Source: UBA11524 sp963642705
Lineage (GTDB): Bacteria > Bacillota > Clostridia > Christensenellales > Aristaeellaceae
Direction: 5' to 3'
NCBI GenBank assembly: GCA_963642705.1
Contig: CAVIHU010000027.1
Span: forward strand, 1-26,281
DNA: 26,281 bases
Positions 7,318 to 14,810 of the stretch are shown here, one piece after another. How positions within the stretch are numbered: position 1 is the first letter of the stretch; each line of letters starts with the position of its first letter. The notes below the pieces were generated by a model, which was not told the origin of the DNA, did not search any database, and saw only the letters and a list, made by a program, of their open reading frames with translations. The position numbers and the translations under genes were made by a program.

Positions 7318-8733
7318 TTAGTGGGTCAGCAGGAGCATCGCCAGGAACAGCACGGTGATCACCCACGTGCCAGCCTTGATTTCCTTGACCTTGCCCGTGC
7401 AGAGCTTGATGATCACGTAGGAGATCAGACCGAAGCAGATGCCGTAGGAGATGTTGTAAGCGAAGGGCATGATGGACAGCGTCAGGAACGCAGGAACCGC
7501 CTCGCTCGCATCGAGCCATTCGATGTTCTTGACGCAGTTCATCATCAGCACGCCAACGTAAATCAGCGCAGCAGCCGTCGCGCAGGAGGGAACCAGCTGA
7601 GCGAGCGGGCTGAGGAACATGGCGATCAGGAACAGGAGAGCCGTCACCATGGAAGCAAGACCCGTGCGGCCGCCCTCGGCAACGCCGGAGGAGGACTCGA
7701 CGAACGTGGTCACGGTGGAGGTGCCGCAGATGGCGCCGGTGGTCGTCGCGATAGCGTCAGCCAGCATGGCCTTGTCCATGTTCGGAACCTCGCCCTTTTC
7801 GGTCAGCATGTTGCCGCGGGCGCAGGCGCCGTACAGCGTGCCGATGGTGTCGAACATGTCAACCATGCAGAATGCCAGCGAGGTGGTCGCGATGGTCAGG
7901 ATGGCATTCGCGGAGCCGTTCGCCTCAATGTAAGCGGAGAAGTCGAAGCCCTCGGTGAACACCTTGCAGAAAGCGCCGGAGAAGAACTGACCGAACGCCT
8001 CGAAGGGGCTGGACATGCTGATGCCGGTAGAGAAGCCCGGGATGGTCAGGTAGCCCAGCACATAGTAGAGGACAGCGCCGCCGATGATGCCCAGCAGCAC
8101 GGCGCCCTTCACATTGCGATGGCTCATGATGGCAATCGCCAGCAGGGCAAGAATGGTCACGACCATGCCCATGATGCCAACGGTCCAGCCGCCGGTGAGC
8201 AGGTTGAAGGAAGCCAGCGTAACGCCGGTGGAAGAGCTCGGGATGATGATGCCCGCATTCTGCAGACCGAGGAATGCGATGAACAGACCGATGCCGGCCG
8301 GAATAGCGACACGAACCGCCTGAGGAATCGCCTCGAAGATCATCTTGCGCAGGCCGGTCACGGTCAGGAGAATGAACAGGAGACCGTCGAAGAGAACCAG
8401 CACCAGCGCATTTGCGTAGCTGAAGCCGAGACCGAAGACGACCGTGTAGACAAAGTAAGCATTCAGACCCATGCCGGATGCCTGTGCCAGCGGCAGATTC
8501 GACATCAGGCCGATCGCCACGGTGCCGATGACGGCAGAAATGGCGGTTGCAATGTACATTGCGCCGTACTCAACGCCGGGAATGCTTGCGAACATGCCGG
8601 CATTGACCATGAGGATGTACGCCATGGCGAAGAAGGTCGTCAGACCGGCCAGGCATTCCGTCTTGAACGAGCTTCCCTTGGCAGTGTAGCCAAAGCGGCG
8701 GTCAAGCGCGCTCATGCTGTTAGATTTAGACAT
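7318..8733 (-). CDS. NCS2-family purine permease (AzgA-like)
   Basis: A 471-residue multi-spanning membrane transporter of the AzgA/PbuG branch of NCS2 permeases, expected to import adenine, guanine or hypoxanthine with protons. Landmarks are the N-terminal 'ECLAGLTTFFAMAYI' segment, GMGLNAYF at 87-94, and 'FVESSSGVAEGGRTGL' in the C-terminal half, a loop typical of this branch. At least ten hydrophobic stretches alternate with short loops. I placed the start at the ATG ending at 8733 (MSKSNSM) because GGGAGG precedes it and the protein then has family length; the open frame runs 57 codons further without similarity. No purine riboswitch is visible in the short leader, so control may be by PurR or constitutive. 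Confidence 0.9.
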   Translation of the reverse strand: MSKSNSMSALDRRFGYTAKGSSFKTECLAGLTTFFAMAYILMVNAGMFASIPGVEYGAMYIATAISAVIGTVAIGLMSNLPLAQASGMGLNAYFVYTVVFGLGFSYANALVLVLFDGLLFILLTVTGLRKMIFEAIPQAVRVAIPAGIGLFIAFLGLQNAGIIIPSSSTGVTLASFNLLTGGWTVGIMGMVVTILALLAIAIMSHRNVKGAVLLGIIGGAVLYYVLGYLTIPGFSTGISMSSPFEAFGQFFSGAFCKVFTEGFDFSAYIEANGSANAILTIATTSLAFCMVDMFDTIGTLYGACARGNMLTEKGEVPNMDKAMLADAIATTTGAICGTSTVTTFVESSSGVAEGGRTGLASMVTALLFLIAMFLSPLAQLVPSCATAAALIYVGVLMMNCVKNIEWLDASEAVPAFLTLSIMPFAYNISYGICFGLISYVIIKLCTGKVKEIKAGTWVITVLFLAMLLLTH

Positions 8734-8790
8734 CGAATCAATTCCTCCCTTGATTCCTCGTTTTTTCCCCGTTTTCCGGGAAACAGAACT

Positions 8791-8796
8791 ATTATA
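8791..8796 (-). promoter_or_regulatory. -10 box of the permease promoter
   Basis: On the minus strand TGTTATAAT gives a perfect TATAAT about 58 bases before the permease start. The -35 region is not close to consensus. A small hairpin (TTTCCC...GGGGAAA) lies in the short leader. Confidence 0.55.
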
Positions 8797-8925
8797 ACAC
8801 AGCGCGTTCGTTTTTTCCATACCTTTTTTTAATTTTTTTGATTTTTGTTCGGGAATATCGCATCGTTTTGTTGCATGCGCCCGACCTGAAAAGGTCATCC
8901 GCAAAAAAGGTGCGAAGCCCCTTAC

Positions 8926-8954
8926 TTGACCCGTTTTCCCAAATGTGTTATGCT
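8926..8954 (+). promoter_or_regulatory. Promoter of the CHAP-like/pseudo-phosphoesterase unit
   Basis: TTGACC (8926-8931), 17 bases, then TATGCT (8949-8954). It lies 37 bases before the start codon and is the only good promoter before the two-gene unit. Confidence 0.65.
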
Positions 8955-8991
8955 ATAAGAAGGAAAAATGACAGGAAGGAAATGACCCCTC

Positions 8992-9792
8992 ATGAAACGC
9001 TTCTTCCGCGCCGCATGCGCGATGCTCCTGATTGCCCTGACGATTCCTGCGGCGCTTGCCAAGACAACCCCTACGCCGCCGCCGGTGTCCATCACCACGG
9101 AAGCGCCGGCGGATGTGCCGGAGCAGATTCGGCAGATGCTGGACATTGCCTATAATGAATGGCATGAGCTGAACGGCAAGACGCTCAAGCGCGTCAACAA
9201 GTACACCGAATGGCGCGGCAAGGGCGTCGGCTTCGGCTGGTGCGGCGGGTTTGTCACGTGGTGCATGATGCAGGCAGACGTCGAAATGATGGAGCTGGAG
9301 GATATCAAGTCCGCCGCGAAGAAGTCGGAGGACGGCGTGTTCATGCCGGTAGAGGGCGTGTTCCATGTCAAGGAAGCAAGCGTCGGCAAGCTCCTGCGCG
9401 GCTATCAGCTCGTCAACCGCACGACGAATGTGCCGCAGCCCGGCTTCCTGCTGGTGTACGGCTGCTCCTTCAACAAGACGATTCATGTCGCGCTTGTCTA
9501 CGACGTGCAGAGCCTCGGCGACGGCAAATACCGCATCACGACGCTCGAGGGCAACATGGCGAACCGCGTCAAGATGTACATTCACGACTACGACATGAAC
9601 GCCGAGGTCAACACGAAAAAGAAGGACTCGACAAACCTGTCCGAGGTGCCTGAGGATGAGCGGGAGATTCCGGAAAGCGACTGCGTGGATTACACGGTCG
9701 TCACCGCGAAGCCGAGTGATTCCACATCAGCCAAATACGCATATTATGTGAATTGCTTCCTGATGCCCTATGTACCGGACGAGGGTGAGTAA
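8992..9792 (+). CDS. Secreted CHAP/NlpC-like amidase-fold protein
   Basis: A 266-residue exported protein. A signal peptide (MKRFF, then a hydrophobic core) ends with an A-x-A site near residue 23, followed by a Thr/Pro-rich linker. The body has the features of a cysteine peptidase/amidase of the CHAP type: 'WCGGFVTWC' with Cys84, 'IHVALVYD' with His165 and 'LEGN' with Glu186/Asn188, in the order Cys-His-polar expected for that fold. Such enzymes cut peptidoglycan peptides or cross-links. AGGAAGGAAATG precedes the start at 8992. A membrane protein follows 41 bases downstream, probably in the same mRNA. The family call rests on the three motifs only. Confidence 0.7.
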   Translation: MKRFFRAACAMLLIALTIPAALAKTTPTPPPVSITTEAPADVPEQIRQMLDIAYNEWHELNGKTLKRVNKYTEWRGKGVGFGWCGGFVTWCMMQADVEMMELEDIKSAAKKSEDGVFMPVEGVFHVKEASVGKLLRGYQLVNRTTNVPQPGFLLVYGCSFNKTIHVALVYDVQSLGDGKYRITTLEGNMANRVKMYIHDYDMNAEVNTKKKDSTNLSEVPEDEREIPESDCVDYTVVTAKPSDSTSAKYAYYVNCFLMPYVPDEGE

Positions 9793-9833
9793 TCCGCACG
9801 CCGAACCGTTTGCCGAAAGGGGGAATGCCGCTT

Positions 9834-10901
9834 ATGGGCAGAAACGCTGATGATTTCTTCAACGAAAAGCCCCATCGGGGAAGGAAAGTCCTCCTTGCCC
9901 TGCTGGTGGTGCTGATCTTCCTTGTCAGTGCGCTGCTTATCGGCAATTTCGCCGTCAGCAACACCATCCTGACGATCAGGCAGACCGTGACCATTCCGGA
10001 TATCCCGACGTCACTCGACCAGTGGTCCATCCTCCTGCTGACCGACCTGAACGGCGAAACGCGCGGCGAAGGTCAGGCGGCAATCGGGCAGGCAATCGGC
10101 ACGAGGGCTGTGTCCTGCGTCATCCTTGCGGGCAACATGGTCGGCAAAAGCGGCGATGTGACGCCCGTGCTGGAGCTCCTCGAGCAGCTGCCTGCCGGTG
10201 CGCCGGTTCTCTTCCTGCCCGGCGGTAATGACCCGAGCCTGTACGCGACCGCGGCGCACGCGTCGCTTTCTCCCTACGCGGACTGGGCGCAGGCGCTCAT
10301 CGATGCCGGTATGACGATTCTGGACGTGCCGGTATCCTTCGTGCGCGAGGGCTCCACCATCTGGTTTGTGCCGGAGGATATTTACACGCTGAACGTCGCC
10401 AGCACGCGCAAGGCGTACCAAAAGCAGCTCGACGGGCTGAACGCGCTGCCCTCGCTGACGGCGGATCAGGCGGCGCTGCAGCGGCTCGCATCGTACCAGA
10501 TTGAGCGCATGAACAGAATTGAGGAAGCCACGGCGAGCATGACGGTGAAGGATGTGCAGGTGTGTGTCAGCAGCATGCCGCTGACGCAGGAGTATATCAC
10601 AACGCTCAAGAAAACGGCAGCTTCAAAGACCATCTGCTCGATGAATTATGTTGACCTGATTGTTGCCGGCGGCTACTGCGGCGGACAATGGCGCATTCCG
10701 GGCATCGGCGTGATTTACGTGCCGGAGCTGGGCTTTTTTCCATCGGACAGCGAGCTGCAGGGGCTGAATTATCAAAACGGCATCTGGCAGTACATCAGCC
10801 CGGGACTTGGCAACGGCAGCATCTATCCATGGTGGATGCAGTTCCGGCTGTTTAATTCGCCGGCGGTTACAACACTGACGCTCACAAGGGATATCTCGTA
10901 A
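9834..10901 (+). CDS. Membrane-anchored YkuE-like phosphoesterase homologue lacking metal ligands
   Basis: A 355-residue protein with one N-terminal membrane segment (about 19-40) and a domain laid out like the YkuE/YaeI calcineurin-like phosphoesterases, but degenerate at every metal site. The usual D-x-H is D71-L-N73, GD is G100-N101, GNHD is replaced by GGND (130-133), and GHTHGGQ is replaced by GGYCGGQ (279-285). Flanking parts are kept: 'W.ILLLTDL' before the first motif, 'QWRIPGIGVIYVPELG' after the last, and a 'SPGLGNGSIYP' ending like the family's 'S.GLG.S..P.R'. I infer a catalytically dead relative with a structural or binding role. The start at 9834 follows AAAGGGGG at 10 bases; an in-frame ATG at 9825 is too close to it. 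Confidence 0.65.
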   Translation: MGRNADDFFNEKPHRGRKVLLALLVVLIFLVSALLIGNFAVSNTILTIRQTVTIPDIPTSLDQWSILLLTDLNGETRGEGQAAIGQAIGTRAVSCVILAGNMVGKSGDVTPVLELLEQLPAGAPVLFLPGGNDPSLYATAAHASLSPYADWAQALIDAGMTILDVPVSFVREGSTIWFVPEDIYTLNVASTRKAYQKQLDGLNALPSLTADQAALQRLASYQIERMNRIEEATASMTVKDVQVCVSSMPLTQEYITTLKKTAASKTICSMNYVDLIVAGGYCGGQWRIPGIGVIYVPELGFFPSDSELQGLNYQNGIWQYISPGLGNGSIYPWWMQFRLFNSPAVTTLTLTRDIS

Positions 10902-10967
10902 AAGGAACGTCAACTTAGGGATTTCAAGAAATTGAGTTTTTAAGGGCGTTTCCCGAGCGGCAAGCAG

Positions 10968-11011
10968 AACCATCGATGGAGAAGCAGAAATGCTGATTCA
11001 TCGGTGGTTTT
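10968..11011 (+). terminator. Terminator-like hairpin after the phosphoesterase-like gene
   Basis: AACCATCGATG (10968-10978) pairs with CATCGGTGGTT (10999-11009) with one mismatch and is followed by TTTTGTC. It marks the end of the GC-rich core-like part of the window. Confidence 0.6.
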
Positions 11012-11020
11012 GTCATTGTG

Positions 11021-11140
11021 AAAAAGCAGGCAGTATTTGGCAATTATTTATTGATACTGCTTGCTTTTTGCAGTATTTCGTTCATCTCATACCTGTGCCA
11101 GAATTCTTGTCTAATGGCTAAAAGATGAATATTACCCCAT
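11021..11140 (+). repeat. Direct repeat copy 1 (with terminator hairpin)
   Basis: This ~120-base stretch recurs at 12298-12420 with roughly 80% identity. It starts with a 16-bp perfect hairpin, AAAAAGCAGGCAGTAT (11021-11036) and ATACTGCTTGCTTTTT (11054-11069), which could terminate in both directions. It continues through 'TTCATCTCATACCTGTGC' to a short frame beginning ATGAATATTACCCC (11125-11178, 17 codons) that parallels the one in copy 2. The two copies bracket the broken hsdS. They may be the shared downstream ends of formerly tandem hsdS genes. Confidence 0.7.
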
Positions 11141-11202
11141 TGGCAAATAGCGTTGCAGATTATGAAATGCACCTATAAACCATTTGACGAAATGCCGATA
11201 AT

Positions 11203-12285
11203 TTGCCTTATGAGAAAGTCGGAGCTGAAACTCGTTGTCTTGCAGCTGAAATTCCCTTTGATATTCCAGATTCATGGGAATGGGTACGAGTACGGAACTG
11301 CACAGAGCTATTCAATGGAAGAGCATTTAAACCTTCCGATTGGACAGCAGTAGGGCTTCCTATTGTACGAATTCAAAACCTGAATGATGAAAAAGCTCCA
11401 TTTAACTACTTTGATAAGTCAGTTGACGAAGATGTTCATTTGTATGGTGGTGAGCTTCTTTTCGCATGGTCTGGCACACCGGGAACATCCTTTGGAGCCC
11501 ATATATGGAGAGATAAAGAGGCGGTTTTAAACCAGCATATTTTCAAGTTGCTATTTGATGAAAGTTTGTTGTTTAAGCCGTACTATATGTATGCTCTTAA
11601 CCAGCGAGTGGGCAGCTTAATAAAAGCAGCTCATGGCAGCGCGGGGTTACAACATGTTACCCGCGGTGTATTTGAGTCAACACTTATACCGCTGCCGCCT
11701 TTAGCTGAACAAAAAAGGATTGTTGAAACGCTGAATGTGCTATTCCCAATAGTAGATCATTATTCAGTTGTTCATGACAATCTCAACAATCTTCAAACTG
11801 CTTTTCCTGAAGCCCTCAAAAAGTCGATACTGCAAGAAGCAGTCCAAGGCAAATTGGTATCCCAAGATCAGAATGACGAACCTGCAGACGCCCTCCTTGA
11901 ACGTATTCGTGCGGAAAAGGAGCGACTTATTAAAGCTGGCAAAATCAAGCGTGATAAGCATGAATCTTTCATTTTCAGAAGGGATAATTCTCATTATGAG
12001 AAGTTGGACGGCGTGGAGCGCTGTATCGACGATGAACTGCCGTTTGAGATACCAGAAACATGGGAATGGGTACGGCTCGGAACTGTTTTTCAGCACAACA
12101 CAGGAAAAGCCTTAAACACCTCAAATCGTGATGGTGAAAAGCTCACCTATATCACGACCTCCAACTTATACTGGGATCGCTTTGTTTTGGATAACCTCAA
12201 AACCATGCCATTTACGGATGCGGAAGTCGATAAATGTACAGTACAACAGGGCGTTCTACAGTCTTGTGCAGCGCGCTGTGCATAG
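11203..12285 (+). pseudogene. hsdS: Type I restriction specificity subunit remnant (HsdS)
   Basis: HsdS subunits carry two target recognition domains (TRDs) separated by coiled coils and direct a type I methylase/nuclease to DNA. Here a first TRD begins at 'EIPFDIPDSWEWVR'. The conserved 'LPPLAEQKRIVETL' and a coiled-coil region with 'EALKKSILQEAVQGKLVSQ' follow, then the start of a second TRD at 'ELPFEIPETWEWVRLG'. The second TRD breaks off after about 75 residues at 'VQQG' and ends in unrelated residues, just before repeat copy 2. At the 5' end the frame opens only with a TTG lacking a ribosome binding site, and related codons (YKPFDEMP) lie upstream in another frame. No hsdM or hsdR is nearby. 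It is damaged at both ends and probably inactive; a functional half-subunit is the alternative. Confidence 0.8.
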
Positions 12286-12297
12286 CGATAATAAACA

Positions 12298-12420
12298 AAA
12301 AAGCAGGCAGTATTCGGCAATTATTTGTTGATACTGCTTGCTTTTTGCCATATTATGTTCATCACATACCTGTGCTACGATTCGTGACCAATCGACGAGA
12401 GATGACTTTTACCCCACTTG
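12298..12420 (+). repeat. Direct repeat copy 2 (with terminator hairpin)
   Basis: Partner of the copy at 11021-11140. It has the same 16-bp hairpin arms (12298-12313 and 12331-12346), the same 'CATACCTGTGC' core and an equivalent short frame beginning ATGACTTTTACCCC. It directly follows the point where the hsdS frame is lost, so the second TRD was probably truncated by recombination or deletion here. The hairpin should block read-through from hsdS into the methyltransferase operon. Confidence 0.7.
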
Positions 12421-12497
12421 AGATTTGGGTTCAAAAAACAAATGATGGCTTTGAAAAATTTCGGGAAATAGCTACAAAACCTATATGCCGTGATTGA
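12402..12497 (+). CDS. 31-residue frame of unknown nature
   Basis: A short open frame, beginning MTFTPLEIW and ending KPICRD, starts inside repeat copy 2 and ends at the -35 box of the next promoter. Copy 1 has a matching start (MNITPL) but stops after 17 codons. GACGAGAG before the ATG is a weak ribosome binding site. It may be a gene remnant rather than a real product. I do not recognise it. Confidence 0.25.
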   Translation: MTFTPLEIWVQKTNDGFEKFREIATKPICRD

Positions 12498-12522
12498 TAG
12501 TGCGTCAAAATTCTGCTATAAT
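12494..12522 (+). promoter_or_regulatory. Strong promoter of the five-gene defence operon
   Basis: TTGATA (12494-12499), a 17-base spacer and TATAAT (12517-12522), with an extended -10 TG one base upstream (TGCTATAAT). The start codon of the first methyltransferase gene is 43 bases downstream. No comparable promoter is seen in the short gaps between the later genes. Confidence 0.85.
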
Positions 12523-12565
12523 AGTGACGATAACGTAGAAGCTCCCGAAAGGAGTATAACATTAG

Positions 12566-13291
12566 ATGGCTCAAGCAAAAAATGGGCAAATCAAATCAAA
12601 ACAACGGGTCGCCGATCACGGCGAGGTATTTACCGCCGAGCGCGAAGTAAATGCCATGCTTGATTTAGTAAAGCAAGAGACAGAACGTGTAGACTCAACA
12701 TTTCTGGAGCCTGCATGCGGGAATGGGAATTTTCTTTCCGTTATATTAAAGAGGAAGCTGGCAGTTGTGGATACCATTGGTAAAGGCAAACCCGGCATAT
12801 GGGAGAGTGAATCCATTAGAGCATTGATGAGTGTTTACGGGGTTGATTTGCTATCTGATAACGTTGAGGAATGCCAACTGCGTCTCTACGATATCTGGAA
12901 TGATGCTTATTCAAAAGCATGTAAAAAGGACTGCAGCGACAAATGTCGTGATACTGCAATGTTTGTTCTTAAGAGAAACATCCTATGCGGCGATGCACTG
13001 ACGCTTAAGGATAGTGAGGGCAAGCCTATCATATTCAGTGAATGGAGCTGGATTGGTAATGGAAGAGTCAAGCGACGGGATTTCCGGTTGGACGTTCTCA
13101 TGATGGAGAATAGAGATCCGAATTCCTATGATGACAACAATATACAGCTTTCACTATTTGCAGATGAGGCTACGGGATCTGAAAACTGGCTGGTTGATCC
13201 ATTAACAGGGCAATCAACCCCAGCTCCAATTGCTGAGTACCCGCTCACCCATTATACTCGCTTACAGGAGGCAGAGCTTTATGGCACTTGA
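12566..13291 (+). CDS. DNA methyltransferase-like subunit with SAM-binding motif, no catalytic motif
   Basis: A 241-residue protein corresponding to the N-terminal part of an N6-adenine DNA methyltransferase. 'GEVFTAEREVNAMLDLV' (about 18-35) is motif X-like, and 'FLEPACGNGNFL' (about 47-58) is motif I, the S-adenosylmethionine pocket. 'YGVDLLSDNVEECQLRLY' and 'NILCGDAL' fit motifs II and III. No NPPY/DPPY catalytic motif IV is present. The C-terminal part (RRDFRLDVLMMENRDP, then a 'QLSLF' stretch) is not recognised. AAGGAG lies 11 bases before the ATG. Its end overlaps the next gene by 11 bases, and that gene supplies an NPPY motif, so the two are probably subunits of one enzyme. Confidence 0.78.
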   Translation: MAQAKNGQIKSKQRVADHGEVFTAEREVNAMLDLVKQETERVDSTFLEPACGNGNFLSVILKRKLAVVDTIGKGKPGIWESESIRALMSVYGVDLLSDNVEECQLRLYDIWNDAYSKACKKDCSDKCRDTAMFVLKRNILCGDALTLKDSEGKPIIFSEWSWIGNGRVKRRDFRLDVLMMENRDPNSYDDNNIQLSLFADEATGSENWLVDPLTGQSTPAPIAEYPLTHYTRLQEAELYGT

Positions 13292-14810
13292 TTTGATACG
13301 GGCTAACTACAATCCTGATGTTCTGTCTTGTCTTGCGAATTTGTCCAATGATGAGGTATTCACACCACCGGAAGTTGTAAATCAGATGCTGGATATGCTT
13401 CCGCAAGAGTTATTCAGCAATCCAGATACCACTTTTCTTGATCCCGCCACAAAAAGCGGGGTATTTCTGCGCGAAATTGCAAAGCGTTTAATGAAGGGAC
13501 TTGAAAAGCAGATTCCAGATTTACAAGAGCGTATTGATCATATTTTCAAAAAGCAATTATTCGGTATTGCAATCACTGAACTTACAAGTTTGTTGGCAAG
13601 ACGCAGTTTATATTGCAGTAAATATCCGAATAGCAGCTTTTCTGTAACGAAATATGATAGTCCAGAAGGCAGTATTCGTTATCGACGTACAGAACACAAC
13701 TGGAAAGCAGGAAAATGTACGTTCTGTGGTGCTGCCCAGAGTGAGTATGATAGAGGTAGTGAACTTGAAACCCATGCCTATGAGTTTATCCATACAAACA
13801 CACCAGAAAGGTTATTGAACAATATGAAATTTGATGTTATTGTTTCGAATCCACCGTATGCCCAAGATACGGCAGGGGCAGGGAGACAGGCGAAACCGAT
13901 TTATAATCTCTTTATTGATAAAGCAAAGCGTCTAAATCCGAGATATATTTCAATGATCATTCCTTCAAGATGGTTTGCTGGTGGTATGGGGCTTGATACA
14001 TTTCGAAGCGAAATGATGAATGATAAGCATATAGCAGAAATGGTTGATTATACAAATGCAAAGGACTGTTTTCCAGGAATAAGTGTAAGCGGTGGCGTTT
14101 GCTATTTTTTGTGGGATAGACAATACAATGGCGATTGCAAATTTATAAACATCACAAATGGCGAAAGAACGGTTTTATCGAGATCACTCAATGAGTTTCC
14201 AACTCTTGTTAGATATAACCGTGCCGTTTCAATTATTCATAAGGTTCAGTCTTTGAATGAGGCTCATTTCGATGAGATAATAAGCTCACTCATGCCTTAT
14301 GGATTGAGTACGAGTTATCGTGGACGTTCAAATAAAGCTAAAGATGATCTGGTGTTGCATGCAAGTGATGGTATATCATATATAAATCGCAGTGAAGTGA
14401 CAAAAGGCATCGATACCATTGATTCTTACAAGATTCTGGTTAGCAAAACAAGTGCGGAGCATGCAGGCGAGCCCGGAAAAGACGGAAGATTTCGTGTCAT
14501 TCCGTCTTCAATAAAGGTATTAGGCCCGGGTGAAGTATGCACACACTCGTACTTTACCATTGGAAACTGGCACGATGTGGAAAGCGCAGAAAATGCACTA
14601 ACATATATGAAAACGAAATTCGTTCGCTTTTTGATGCTAATGTGTATTTCTGGATTTGGCTTGTCAAAATTGGTATTCCCATTTGTTCCAATGCAGTCCT
14701 TCAACAGGTCGTGGACGGATGCTGATCTATATGCGAAATATGGCATTTCGCCTGAAGAAATTGACTTCATTGATAACATGATCCGTCCGTTTGAAGGGAG
14801 TGACAACTAA
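13281..14810 (+). CDS. Eco57I-like N6-adenine DNA methyltransferase
   Basis: A 509-residue methylase resembling the methyltransferase part of Eco57I-type enzymes. 'NDEVFTPPEVVNQMLDML' (about 30-47) is motif X, and 'FLDPATKSGVFLREI' is a slightly unusual motif I (the common form is DPAcGSG). 'FGIAITELTSLLARRSLY' follows, then the catalytic 'VIVSNPPYAQ' (motif IV, near residue 190) and 'ISMIIPSRWFAGG'. A CTFC pair near residue 150 may mark a small insertion. The C-terminal third (about 300-509) is a likely target recognition domain. I chose the ATG at 13281 because ACAGGAGG precedes it; 51 upstream bases of the same frame lie inside the previous gene. The stop and the next start overlap by one base (TAATG). 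It presumably protects host DNA by N6-adenine methylation. Confidence 0.87.
   Translation: MALDLIRANYNPDVLSCLANLSNDEVFTPPEVVNQMLDMLPQELFSNPDTTFLDPATKSGVFLREIAKRLMKGLEKQIPDLQERIDHIFKKQLFGIAITELTSLLARRSLYCSKYPNSSFSVTKYDSPEGSIRYRRTEHNWKAGKCTFCGAAQSEYDRGSELETHAYEFIHTNTPERLLNNMKFDVIVSNPPYAQDTAGAGRQAKPIYNLFIDKAKRLNPRYISMIIPSRWFAGGMGLDTFRSEMMNDKHIAEMVDYTNAKDCFPGISVSGGVCYFLWDRQYNGDCKFINITNGERTVLSRSLNEFPTLVRYNRAVSIIHKVQSLNEAHFDEIISSLMPYGLSTSYRGRSNKAKDDLVLHASDGISYINRSEVTKGIDTIDSYKILVSKTSAEHAGEPGKDGRFRVIPSSIKVLGPGEVCTHSYFTIGNWHDVESAENALTYMKTKFVRFLMLMCISGFGLSKLVFPFVPMQSFNRSWTDADLYAKYGISPEEIDFIDNMIRPFEGSDN

Noticed and set aside
8734..8800. A purine riboswitch before the permease
   Set aside because: The leader after the -10 box is only about 50 bases and lacks the conserved purine aptamer elements; only a small hairpin is seen.
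7312..8832. A 506-codon plus-strand open frame across the permease gene
   Set aside because: It is antisense to a well-recognised transporter. The product is a His/Gln/Asp-rich shadow without any family resemblance.
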